Shown: one piece after another, positions 42,725 through 50,900 of the stretch
How the letters are laid out: each line of letters starts with the position of its first letter
Position numbering within the stretch: position 1 is the stretch's first letter
DNA from: UBA11986 sp963734955
GTDB taxonomy: Bacteria > Bacteroidota > Ignavibacteria > UBA10030 > UBA6906
Length of the DNA stretch: 64,000 bases
NCBI GenBank assembly: GCA_963734955.1
Contig: CAVTJO010000012.1
Coordinates: 186,001 to 250,000 of the forward strand
Reading direction: 5' to 3'
Translations under genes and position numbers: made by a program
Notes under the pieces: generated by a model
Told to the model about the DNA's origin: nothing
Database searches by the model: none
What the model saw: the letters and a program-made list of their open reading frames with translations, nothing else

Positions 42725-43369
42725 TCAGGCCCGACTTATAAGATAGAGAAGAGGAAAGAGAAACACCCATACGATGTCCACGAAATGCCAGTATAGACCA
42801 GCCATCTCAACGGGCGCGTAGTACTCGGCGTTGAAACGGCCCCGACGAGTCTTGACAATCAGCCAGATCATGATTCCGATACCGATGATCATGTGAAGGG
42901 CATGCAGACCTGTCATGGCAAAGTAGAACGAAAAGAAAATCTCTGCTCCACCGCTTTGCGGGCCTTCAAACGTGAACGATGGACCCGGAACAAGGTGCTC
43001 TTCAAACTTATGGACGTACTCAAATGACTTGATACCGAGAAACACCAATCCCAGGAGAATAGTCAGAATCAGAAAGCCAACGATCTGTTTCTGCCTGTTC
43101 AACTGTGCGCTGCGGACGGCAAACGCCATCGTCAGACTGCTGCATATGAGGACGCCGGTGTTGGTTGCTCCGAGCACAACGTTGAGCATCTTGCTCGCTT
43201 CGCCAAACGCACCGGGAAACATGGAATGACATACGGCGTAGCCCGCGAACATCCCGCCAAAAAACATCACTTCCGTAACCAGGAACGCCCACATCCCCAG
43301 CGAGGTTGCCTCTCGCTGTTGGTCCATGTTCTCAAAGTGGTGCGCAACTGCAGAGCGATTCCTATCCAC
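42725..43369 (-). CDS. coxC: Cytochrome c oxidase subunit III
   Basis: The oxidase subunit that stabilises subunit I and its proton uptake. The 214-aa protein starts VDRNRSAVAHHFENMDQQREATSLGMWAF, has helices (LVTEVMFFGGMFAGYAV, IFFSFYFAMTGLHALHMII) and ends YWHFVDIVWVFLFPLLYLI, the family C-terminal block. I choose GTG at 43369: GGAGG lies just upstream and the first conserved residues follow at once. It overlaps the subunit I stop by 8 nt (GTGGATAG); an ATG at 43396 is also in frame. Confidence 0.93.
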   Translation of the reverse strand: MDRNRSAVAHHFENMDQQREATSLGMWAFLVTEVMFFGGMFAGYAVCHSMFPGAFGEASKMLNVVLGATNTGVLICSSLTMAFAVRSAQLNRQKQIVGFLILTILLGLVFLGIKSFEYVHKFEEHLVPGPSFTFEGPQSGGAEIFFSFYFAMTGLHALHMIIGIGIMIWLIVKTRRGRFNAEYYAPVEMAGLYWHFVDIVWVFLFPLLYLISRA

Positions 43370-44975
43370 CAACCGCTCCCTCCTCCCGATAATCATAAGG
43401 TCCTTCCCCGCTCACCACCGGCACAGAATCGAAATTGTGTGTTGTGGGTGGTGAAGGTGTCGTCCATTCTAATCCAGTTGCATTCCAGGGATTCGCTCCC
43501 GCGACTTTCGGCTTTCTCAGCGACCAGAGCAGATAAATCATCGGAATAATATACCCCAGTCCGAGAATCGAGGCTCCAGCAGTTGACATGACATTGAGAA
43601 CCTGGAATTCCGGTGGATACACATAGTATCTTCTGGGCATCCCAAGATAGCCAAGTATGAATTGGGGGAAGAATGTAAGGTTGAAACCCACAAACAGTAT
43701 CAGTGCCGAGAATTTTGCCCATGGCTCGTTGTACATTCTGCCCGTCATCTTCGGCCACCAGAAGTGCAAACCCGCAAGATACCCCATCACTGCCCCTCCC
43801 ACCATGATGTAGTGAAAATGGGCGACTACGAAATAGGTATCGGTCAGATGCACATCGGTTGCCAACGAAGCAAGGAACAGCCCCGTCAACCCGCCGATTG
43901 TGAAGAGTCCGATGAACCCGAATGCATACAACACGGGGGTTCTGAAATCAATGGTGCCCTTGTACAATGTTGCCGTCCAGTTGAACACCTTGATTGCCGA
44001 GGGAATGGCGACAAGAAAACTCAGCGCCGAAAACACCATGCCCGCATACACCGATTGTCCGCTTACAAACATATGGTGTCCCCACACGAGAAAGCCGAGC
44101 ACCGCAATCCCCATGATGGCAAAGGCCATGAACTTGTAGCCGAATATTTTCTTCCGGGCGAAGCATGTCACCACCTCGCTCACAATGCCCATCGAGGGCA
44201 GGACCATGATGTATACCGCGGGATGAGAATAGAACCAAAAAAGATGTTGGAACAGAATCGGATCGCCTCCAAGCGCGGGATCGAAGATCCCGGCACCGGC
44301 GACACGTTCAAACCCGAGCAACAAAAGGGTGATAGCCACAACAGGCGTCCCCAGTATGGTAATCACGCTCGTGGCATACATTGCCCAGATAAACAGCGGC
44401 AGTTTGAACCATATAAGCCCCGGGGCGCGCATCTTGTGAATCGTCGCAATGAAATTGATTGCCGTAAGGATCGATGAGAACCCGAGAATGAAGATGCCCA
44501 CAACCACCGGAACGACATTTCCGAGTGCGTACGAGGAACTATATGGAGCGTAGAACGTCCAACCGGTATCGACGCCACCGGCGACCATCGCGTACAGCGT
44601 AAACAGGCCCCCTGTAATGTACAGATACCAGCTCAGGAGGTTGAGCCGGGGGAACGCAAGATCGCGTGCGCCAATCATCATGGGGACAAGGAAATTCCCG
44701 AGCACAGCGGGAATCGACGGGATGAGAAAGAAGAAGATCATCGAAATGCCGTGCATCGTAAACAGCTTGTTGTATGTTTCGGCGGTAACGATGTCTCCCT
44801 GTGGCGTCAGGAGCTCCAGACGGAGCAAAACGGCGAAGAATCCCCCGACAAAGAAGAAAAGCGTGATCGAAATGAGATAGAGGATCGCTATCCGTTTATG
44901 GTCAACAGTCAGCAGCCACGACCGGACGCCGTAGCCGGCATTGATGTAATCAGCCTGTTGGTGAGTTTCGTTCAT
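43362..44975 (-). CDS. coxA: caa3-type cytochrome c oxidase subunit I, A2-type (YS motif)
   Basis: Catalytic subunit that reduces oxygen and pumps protons. Low-spin heme axial ligand His75; CuB ligands His251, His300 and His301; the cross-linked Tyr255; the heme ligands His386 and His388 (VVAHFHYIMVGG). Helix VI reads WFYSHPAVYIMVLP. The Tyr249-Ser250 replaces the D-channel glutamate (GHPEVY) of A1-type oxidases, the mark of the A2 subtype known from Rhodothermus caa3. 537 aa, about 12 helices. Its start overlaps the subunit II stop by 4 nt. Confidence 0.97.
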   Translation of the reverse strand: MNETHQQADYINAGYGVRSWLLTVDHKRIAILYLISITLFFFVGGFFAVLLRLELLTPQGDIVTAETYNKLFTMHGISMIFFFLIPSIPAVLGNFLVPMMIGARDLAFPRLNLLSWYLYITGGLFTLYAMVAGGVDTGWTFYAPYSSSYALGNVVPVVVGIFILGFSSILTAINFIATIHKMRAPGLIWFKLPLFIWAMYATSVITILGTPVVAITLLLLGFERVAGAGIFDPALGGDPILFQHLFWFYSHPAVYIMVLPSMGIVSEVVTCFARKKIFGYKFMAFAIMGIAVLGFLVWGHHMFVSGQSVYAGMVFSALSFLVAIPSAIKVFNWTATLYKGTIDFRTPVLYAFGFIGLFTIGGLTGLFLASLATDVHLTDTYFVVAHFHYIMVGGAVMGYLAGLHFWWPKMTGRMYNEPWAKFSALILFVGFNLTFFPQFILGYLGMPRRYYVYPPEFQVLNVMSTAGASILGLGYIIPMIYLLWSLRKPKVAGANPWNATGLEWTTPSPPTTHNFDSVPVVSGEGPYDYREEGAVGG

Positions 44976-45919
44976 CCGTCCTTCCTCTTCGATGCGCCCA
45001 GGGATTTCACGTATTCAACAATCTGGTTCAGTTGTTCCTGCGTGAGCTGATTTCGATACAGGGGCATCAACACTCGATATCCTGCAACCACCTTGGCAGA
45101 CGGATTTTCAATCGACTCACGAATGTATTCCTGATCTGCAACAACTGTCTGACCGGTTGCCAGCTTCACCTGAGATCCAAACAATCCATCGAGCGCCGGC
45201 CCCCTCTCCCCGGATTCCTGCTTGTGGCATGTCTGACAGCCAAACTGTTGAAACAGTTGAGCCCCTGTGGCCGACATTCCACCTTCGGCAGCGACGGCAC
45301 CTGCAAGCCATCTCTCGTATTCCGCGGGCTCCATGACAATCACCTTTCCAATCATTCCGGAATGGGCTGTGCCGCAGTACTCAGCGCAAAACAAATGGTA
45401 CTCACCGGGCGTGGTTGCCTGAAACCACTCGGTTGTATAGCGCCCTGGAAGAACATCCTGCTTGATGCGAAAGGCAGGGATGTAGAAACTGTGAATCACG
45501 TCCTGCGACGTCATGATCAACTTTACAGGCTTACCCGCAGGAACGTGCAACGTGTTGATCTCGCGGTTCCCCTGGGGATGCTGAATCTTCCACATCCATT
45601 GCTTGCCGACAACGTATACCTCCATTGCGTCTTTCGGGGCCACGTGCATATTAATGAACACGCTGGAGGACCAGACGAATATCCCCATGGCAATGGCAAG
45701 CGGAATGAGCGACCAGGACAATTCAAGACCCAAATGCTCGTTCACAGCATTGGCGCGACTGTTCTTCGAGCCCTTGCGGTACCTCACTGCCGAGTACACT
45801 AATCCCACAACGATAATGCCACCGAACAGCAGGCTCACAATCACAAGAAGATAGTAGATAGCATCTACCTGACTTGCAACAGTTGAAGCCCGCTCGGGCA
45901 AAAAGGGGAAACTCCACAT
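44972..45919 (-). CDS. coxB: caa3-type cytochrome c oxidase subunit II with fused cytochrome c
   Basis: Receives electrons at the CuA centre on the periplasmic side. CuA ligands are visible: His143, Cys178, Cys182, His186 and Met189 (FCAEYCGTAHSGM). Two N-terminal helices hold it in the membrane. A C-terminal cytochrome c domain has Cys-Gln-Thr-Cys-His (228-232), giving the caa3 type, so electrons can come from a bound cytochrome c. The 315-aa protein lies between the Sco gene (gap 17 nt) and subunit I. Confidence 0.95.
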   Translation of the reverse strand: MWSFPFLPERASTVASQVDAIYYLLVIVSLLFGGIIVVGLVYSAVRYRKGSKNSRANAVNEHLGLELSWSLIPLAIAMGIFVWSSSVFINMHVAPKDAMEVYVVGKQWMWKIQHPQGNREINTLHVPAGKPVKLIMTSQDVIHSFYIPAFRIKQDVLPGRYTTEWFQATTPGEYHLFCAEYCGTAHSGMIGKVIVMEPAEYERWLAGAVAAEGGMSATGAQLFQQFGCQTCHKQESGERGPALDGLFGSQVKLATGQTVVADQEYIRESIENPSAKVVAGYRVLMPLYRNQLTQEQLNQIVEYVKSLGASKRKDG

Positions 45920-45936
45920 GACTTGACGCGTCTCGT

Positions 45937-46770
45937 TTAGGATTTCACGATCTGAGGCATCTTGTGGCGATCACGGCGGAAGTTCGCCGCCATGAAGCCT
46001 CCAAGAATCAACACCACCAACACACCCCCTGCCTTCAGAAGATTTGTAACCATCACGCCATACTTCCCGGTGGTCGGGTCGTAATGGTAGCACAACAATA
46101 GAATCTTGTCCACAGGCGAGCCGATCTTCCCCTTTGCAGCTTCCATGAGTGAGAAGCGGAGATCTTTGGCACCATATTCGATGCCGTAGAGATAGCGGGC
46201 AAGCTTTCCCTCGGGCGTTGCAACCATGATTCCGGCACCGTGGGCAAACTGCTTGCTCTTCGGATCGTAGACATAACGGAACCCCACCGCTGCCGCAAGC
46301 GTGCTGATCGACGTCTGATCACCCGTGAGAAAGTGCCAGCCGCCGGCGACACCGTCCCTGCCGTATTCTTCGACGTACGCCTGCTTTTTTGCGGAAGCCA
46401 ACTCTGGACCCTCATCCGGATCAATGCTCACTGTTACGATCTCGAATTCGTTGCCGGCGGTAAACTTCAGCGTCTTGAACGTCTCCACCATCCCGTTGAG
46501 AACCTGGGTGCACAGCATCGGGCAACGGAAGTATACCAATGAAATGATCACAGGCTTTGAATGAAAGTAGTCCGCGAGCTTAACCGTCGTGCCCTTCTCA
46601 TTTCTGAAGGTGAGGTCAAGAGGAATCTGCTGACCGAGATGCTGATCGATCCCGACCTCCATCACAGCGTTGGGTGGAGGGCTTGGATTGGCCATTTGCG
46701 CGACGGCGCGCGACACGCCAAGTACGGCAACAATCGATAGACCAAGTATTCTTGTTTGCATGTTGATCAT
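45937..46770 (-). CDS. SCO1/SenC-type copper chaperone
   Basis: Delivers copper to the CuA site of subunit II. The thioredoxin-fold protein has the metal-binding FRCPMLC (Cys83, Cys87) and the distal His177 (KQFAHGAGI). After a signal or N-terminal helix it carries an extra C-terminal helix (LLKAGGVLVVLILGGFMAANF), which tethers it to the membrane. At 277 aa it is on the long side because of that helix. It overlaps the preceding small gene by 4 nt (ATGA) and stands directly upstream of coxB. Confidence 0.94.
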   Translation of the reverse strand: MINMQTRILGLSIVAVLGVSRAVAQMANPSPPPNAVMEVGIDQHLGQQIPLDLTFRNEKGTTVKLADYFHSKPVIISLVYFRCPMLCTQVLNGMVETFKTLKFTAGNEFEIVTVSIDPDEGPELASAKKQAYVEEYGRDGVAGGWHFLTGDQTSISTLAAAVGFRYVYDPKSKQFAHGAGIMVATPEGKLARYLYGIEYGAKDLRFSLMEAAKGKIGSPVDKILLLCYHYDPTTGKYGVMVTNLLKAGGVLVVLILGGFMAANFRRDRHKMPQIVKS

Positions 46771-47180
46771 TTCATCCTCCCTTCCCTCCGGTATGCAACT
46801 CCCTTCTTCACCAACAACTCCATTGCCCGCTCAATGGGAATACGGACAATGCCTGAATCTTTGTTCACCCATCCATAACTGAAGAGCACAGAATCTTCAG
46901 CTCGACGGAGTGCGACCAGTTCTGCGTGGGGATCTGTCTGCAGATTCGGGCCGGGAGGTAGCTTGCGAACGTCAATGGTCGTCATCGTCTCCGCATGGAA
47001 GCCGGGCGCAGCGGTGCGTTCCTTGAAAAACGCATACACCCCCCAAGAAAGCAACAGACCCAAGACCATTATTCCCAGCAACGCGATGCCGGTGACGAGC
47101 ACAGTCTTGAAATTGGCGTCGGAGGTTTCGTGTCCGCGTTCGGCTGGATCGTTGAAATTGATATGTGGCGACTCCGACAT
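46767..47180 (-). CDS. Small membrane protein of the act-cox cluster, unknown function
   Basis: A 137-aa protein with one transmembrane helix (TVLVTGIALLGIMVLGLLLSWGVYAFF), short cytoplasmic N-terminus and a periplasmic domain of about 80 residues. Its block LRRAEDSVLFSYGWVNKDSGIVRIPIERAMELL recurs in cox/act gene groups of related bacteria as far as I recall, so it may be a subunit or assembly factor. It lies between actF and sco and is coupled to sco by a 4-nt overlap; the gap to the actF stop is 2 nt. Confidence 0.7.
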   Translation of the reverse strand: MSESPHINFNDPAERGHETSDANFKTVLVTGIALLGIMVLGLLLSWGVYAFFKERTAAPGFHAETMTTIDVRKLPPGPNLQTDPHAELVALRRAEDSVLFSYGWVNKDSGIVRIPIERAMELLVKKGVAYRREGRMK

Positions 47181-47182
47181 GT

Positions 47183-48368
47183 TTAGTGTGAGTGAATATT
47201 TTCGGCCCGCTCGTTGAACCGCGGATCGTGTAACGGCAGAAGCGATTGACCCTTCAACTGCCAGATGAAAATCCCAATCCAGATCCCTCCAATCCCGACC
47301 GGGGCAATTGCATCGAGCCAGTGAACCTGAAACGAGTGGTCATTGAAGGCGGGCATCACGAGCCAGAACAAATCAACCAGACGCATGACCAGCACTCCCC
47401 CGGCAATCCACGAGAGACTCCGAATTACCCTCTTCGCTTTGCGCGAAAGCAACAGGAAAAAAGGAACAAAGAACTGCCCGATGAGCAGGAATAGTGCTAC
47501 GCCCTGCCATCCAGCGTCCATGCGGCGGGTGTACCAGAAATTATCGTCCGGCAGATTACCTGACCACGTAATGAGATATTGTGAAAAGGACATGTACGCC
47601 CACAATATCGTAAACGCAAAGAGCAGGTTGCCGAGATGATGATAGTGCCGAGTTGTGAGAACTCCGGAGAAAGGCGTGTACTCCGATAATAGGCGAATCC
47701 CGATGATGCACAACGCGAGCGTTGAGAGCACCGATCCAACTATGAAGTGCATTCCGTAGATGGTCGAATACCAGTCCGGCTCAAGCGACATCATCCAGTC
47801 CACACCGGCGAATGTGCATGTGAGAACAAATAGCACCATGGCAGGACCTGCGACCATTCGTATCTTACGCGTAATCGATTGGTCCGCAGTTTGATCCTGC
47901 TTGCGCGACCATGTGCTCAGCAGGAGGGCCACACTGCTCCAGAACACAAAGAACACTACAGCCCGAAGTGTGAAGAATGAGACATTGAGATATCCGGTCT
48001 TTTTTTCCAGAACATGACTCGCTTGAACTACCTCCGGCCTTGACCATGGAAACAGGTCGTGAAGGCCAAGTAACACCGGTATGAACAGCAACGCCATGAA
48101 TGGAAGAGTCCTTGCCCCGGATTCCGCCATCCGCTGGATCACATGACCCCACGCACCAGACACCAGGTGATGCAAAAGCAACACACCCAGGCAACCGAGT
48201 GCAAAGAGCATCCAGAAAAGAAAGCCAAACAAATAGGATTGGTAGAATTGCCTGTGCCGATGTAAGCCCACCGATGATCAACAGTAAAACACCAACCACA
48301 CCAACGGCGAGTGCGCGGGACTGCAAGCGATCCAATTGCGGACGAAGTTCCGCTGCGACACTCTTCAT
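47183..48368 (-). CDS. actF: Alternative complex III quinol-binding subunit ActF, frame-broken once
   Basis: NrfD-related membrane subunit of the quinol:cytochrome c oxidoreductase. The long part (47183-48250) begins QFYQSYLFGFLFWMLFALGCLG and has about nine or ten helices (including YMSFSQYLITWSGNLPDD and FFVPFFLLLSRKAKR, family blocks). The N-terminus MKSVAAELRPQLDRLQSRALAVGVVGVLLLIIGGLTSAQ lies one frame away, at the ATG 48368 that overlaps the actE stop by 4 nt. One extra base near 48250 breaks the gene. Restored length is about 394 aa. The rest of the operon is intact, so a sequence error is likely. Confidence 0.88.
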
Positions 48369-48958
48369 TTCGCAGATCCCATAAGGTGTTCGTGTTCGGA
48401 CTTTGTGAGATCCCCCACCGAGCCCCGTTGACTGAGCTGCAATGCGCGTATATATGCAATGATCGCCCATCGGTCTTCAACGGGAACACTTGGCGCATAG
48501 CTGTACATCCTGCCAAACCCGTTTGTGATCACATCAAAATAAAACCCGACCGGCAATGTGCGGACACTGTCAGCGTGAAACGAATTCGGCTTGGGAAACC
48601 CGCGCTGTACGATCATCCCCTCTCCATTGCCCAGCCGTCCATGGCACGGCGAACAAAATATGTTAAACCGGTCCTGCCCCCTTTTCACAACATCCGCTGT
48701 TATGGCAAAGGGGAACTCATCCGAGAACCTCCCATTGACCTTCCCCTTGAACATCAGTTCGTCCGTGCGGGCATACCCGCGTGCAACAGTGCCTTCAACA
48801 AGTGGCCTCGACGAGCCGTCGACGTAGAACTTGCTTGGCCGCAGTGGTCTGAATTTTGGCTGGTCGTACATATCAGTGCACGCTGCAAGAAGGCTCAAAC
48901 TGCTCATGAGAAGTATTGTGAATGCGACATGAATCATATATCCCGAAGGCCTTTTCAT
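48365..48958 (-). CDS. actE: Alternative complex III subunit ActE (monoheme cytochrome c lipoprotein)
   Basis: Carries electrons from the quinol-oxidising part of the complex toward the oxidase. A lipobox Cys27 (LSLLAAC) suggests membrane anchoring, and the single heme site is CSPCH (Cys102 to His106) with FYFDVITNGFGRM providing a likely Met ligand. 197 aa. It overlaps actD and actF by 4 nt each (ATGA), part of the tightly packed operon. Confidence 0.93.
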   Translation of the reverse strand: MKRPSGYMIHVAFTILLMSSLSLLAACTDMYDQPKFRPLRPSKFYVDGSSRPLVEGTVARGYARTDELMFKGKVNGRFSDEFPFAITADVVKRGQDRFNIFCSPCHGRLGNGEGMIVQRGFPKPNSFHADSVRTLPVGFYFDVITNGFGRMYSYAPSVPVEDRWAIIAYIRALQLSQRGSVGDLTKSEHEHLMGSAK

Positions 48959-49500
48959 TTCTCGACGTTGTCCACCATTGTGAGAAATGACGGATTCAGA
49001 CTCTTCATGAATTTCTCTGTCTCGTTCCGGTCGAACTTTGGATCTGAGGCTTCAATACATAGGAAGAATTTGTCGCGTGTGACCATGTCGAACCTGTCCA
49101 CGTTAAACACCGGATGGACCGGACGCGGAAGGCCATTCCTGAAGATCATCCCTACGACCGCGCCGATGGCAGCGAAGAGCACTGTTAACTCAAACGTGAT
49201 GGGAATCCAGTACGGCCAGCTGTTCAGCGGTCGTCCGCCGATATTCAGCGGATAGTCCATGACTGATGCAATATACGGAAGAAAGAATCCTGTAAGCCCG
49301 CCGGCGATGCCGCAACAGAGCACGAACAAAGAGAGCTTTGACTGCTTCACGCCCAGTGCCTCTGTAAGTTCCTCCATCGGAAACGGCGTGAAGGCGTCCA
49401 TGTCCCGGTACCCTGCATCTTTGGCACGCTCGGCGGCCGCAAGAATCTTCTCGGGCGCGTCAAACTCGGCCATCATCCCATATATCGGACGTTCCGTCAT
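48955..49500 (-). CDS. actD: Alternative complex III subunit ActD (DUF3341)
   Basis: A small membrane subunit of the complex. It begins MTERPIYGMMAEFDAPEKILAAAERAKDAGYRDMDAFTPFPM, the DUF3341 hallmark, followed by two helices (LFVLCCGIAGGLTGFFLPY and IPITFELTVLFAAIGAVVGM). 181 aa from the ATG at 49500, which starts one base after the actC stop; longer in-frame starts would overlap actC. Confidence 0.9.
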   Translation of the reverse strand: MTERPIYGMMAEFDAPEKILAAAERAKDAGYRDMDAFTPFPMEELTEALGVKQSKLSLFVLCCGIAGGLTGFFLPYIASVMDYPLNIGGRPLNSWPYWIPITFELTVLFAAIGAVVGMIFRNGLPRPVHPVFNVDRFDMVTRDKFFLCIEASDPKFDRNETEKFMKSLNPSFLTMVDNVEK

Positions 49501-49501
49501 C

Positions 49502-50896
49502 TTATCCTGCATCGGCACTTGTCTCGACTTTCCTCCCCTTCCACGGCAAGAGATGCTTGATCTCAAAAATCGAGATCATCGGCATTACCCGAATGAAGAG
49601 GAACATCAACAGCACAAAGACTCCCAATGTTCCAATGAACGTTGCCCAGTCCCAGATCGTCGGATAGTACATTGCCCACGACGATGGGAGAAAATCCCTG
49701 TGCAGGCTCACTACCACAATGACGAACCTCTCAAGCCACATCCCCACATTAACAACCAGAGAGATGACGAACAGCACCGCGATGTTCGAACGGACTTTCT
49801 TGAACCATAGGAGTTGCGGAGTGATTCCATTACAGAATATAAGCGCAGCATACGCCCAGCCATACGGTCCGTGAATACGATTCCACATCATGAAGCCTTC
49901 GTATTCGTTGCCACTGTAATAGGCAAAGAACAACTCCAGCAGGTACCCGTACAGGACAATCAAACCTGTTGCAAGAAGCACCTTGGCCATGTAATCGAGG
50001 TGCCGATTGGTGATATAGGCCTCCATGTGGTACATCTTCCGTACAGGAATCACCAGCGTCAGCACCATCGCAAACCCCGAGTAGATGGCGCCGGCGACGA
50101 AGTACGGCGGGAAGATCGTTGAATGCCAGCCGGGAACGATGCCGGCCGCAAAATCGAGGCTCACCACGCTATGAACCGAAACCACAAGGGGAGTGGCAAG
50201 TCCGGCCAACAGGAGATACGCTGTCTCGTAGCGATGCCAGTGATGAGCGGATCCTCGCCAGCCCATCGCCAGAACTCCGTAGATGATCTTCTGCCATCTC
50301 TTTTGTGCTCGATCCCTCATGCTCGCCAGATCAGGAATGAGACCGACGAACCAGAACATGAACGAAACGGTCAGGTATGTGGAGACTGCAAAAAGATCCC
50401 AGACAAGCGGGCTTCTGAAGTTGGGCCAGAGGGACATTGTATTCGGGTATGGACCAAGCCAGTATGCAAACCACGGCCGCCCGAGGTGAAGTACCGGAAA
50501 CATCCCTGCACACGCGACCGCGAATAATGTCATGGCCTCCGCAAAACGATTGATCGCGTTCCTCCAGTGTTGATGCAGGAGCAAAAGAATTGCCGAGATT
50601 AACGTACCCGCATGCCCAATGCCGATCCACCAGACAAAATTCACAATTGCAAATCCCCACCCCACCGGATTGTTGACACCCCAGATTCCGACTCCTTCGC
50701 TGAACAGTCTGTCGACTGCCACGAGAAAAACGATAACAAGCAGGCCAGCGATCGCAAGAGTGATCTTCGCACCCTTCGGTGTCTTCCTCTGAATGACGGT
50801 GGCCGCGATGTTTTCCGTGATCGTGCCATACGTTTCGCCGTGCGCGACCAGTGGGGTTGGTGCGCCAACGGAAGCAGTATGGAGAGTCTCTGACAA
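49502..50896 (-). CDS. actC: Alternative complex III subunit ActC (NrfD-like)
   Basis: Polytopic membrane subunit of the NrfD/PsrC family, the quinol-interacting partner of the FeS subunit ActB. The 464-aa protein has about ten helices, beginning with a 50-residue cytoplasmic N-terminus, then NPVGWGFAIVNFVWWIGIGHAGTLISA, which is the family block, and later VVSVHSVVSLDFAAGIVPGWHSTIFPPYF. It starts 4 nt after the actB stop and is followed by actD. Confidence 0.95.
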   Translation of the reverse strand: MSETLHTASVGAPTPLVAHGETYGTITENIAATVIQRKTPKGAKITLAIAGLLVIVFLVAVDRLFSEGVGIWGVNNPVGWGFAIVNFVWWIGIGHAGTLISAILLLLHQHWRNAINRFAEAMTLFAVACAGMFPVLHLGRPWFAYWLGPYPNTMSLWPNFRSPLVWDLFAVSTYLTVSFMFWFVGLIPDLASMRDRAQKRWQKIIYGVLAMGWRGSAHHWHRYETAYLLLAGLATPLVVSVHSVVSLDFAAGIVPGWHSTIFPPYFVAGAIYSGFAMVLTLVIPVRKMYHMEAYITNRHLDYMAKVLLATGLIVLYGYLLELFFAYYSGNEYEGFMMWNRIHGPYGWAYAALIFCNGITPQLLWFKKVRSNIAVLFVISLVVNVGMWLERFVIVVVSLHRDFLPSSWAMYYPTIWDWATFIGTLGVFVLLMFLFIRVMPMISIFEIKHLLPWKGRKVETSADAG

Positions 50897-50900
50897 GCCG

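Noticed and set aside
43662..44477. A 271-codon plus-strand frame rich in His and Arg
   Set aside because: It is antisense to coxA, which has all heme and copper ligands; composition is typical of a shadow frame.
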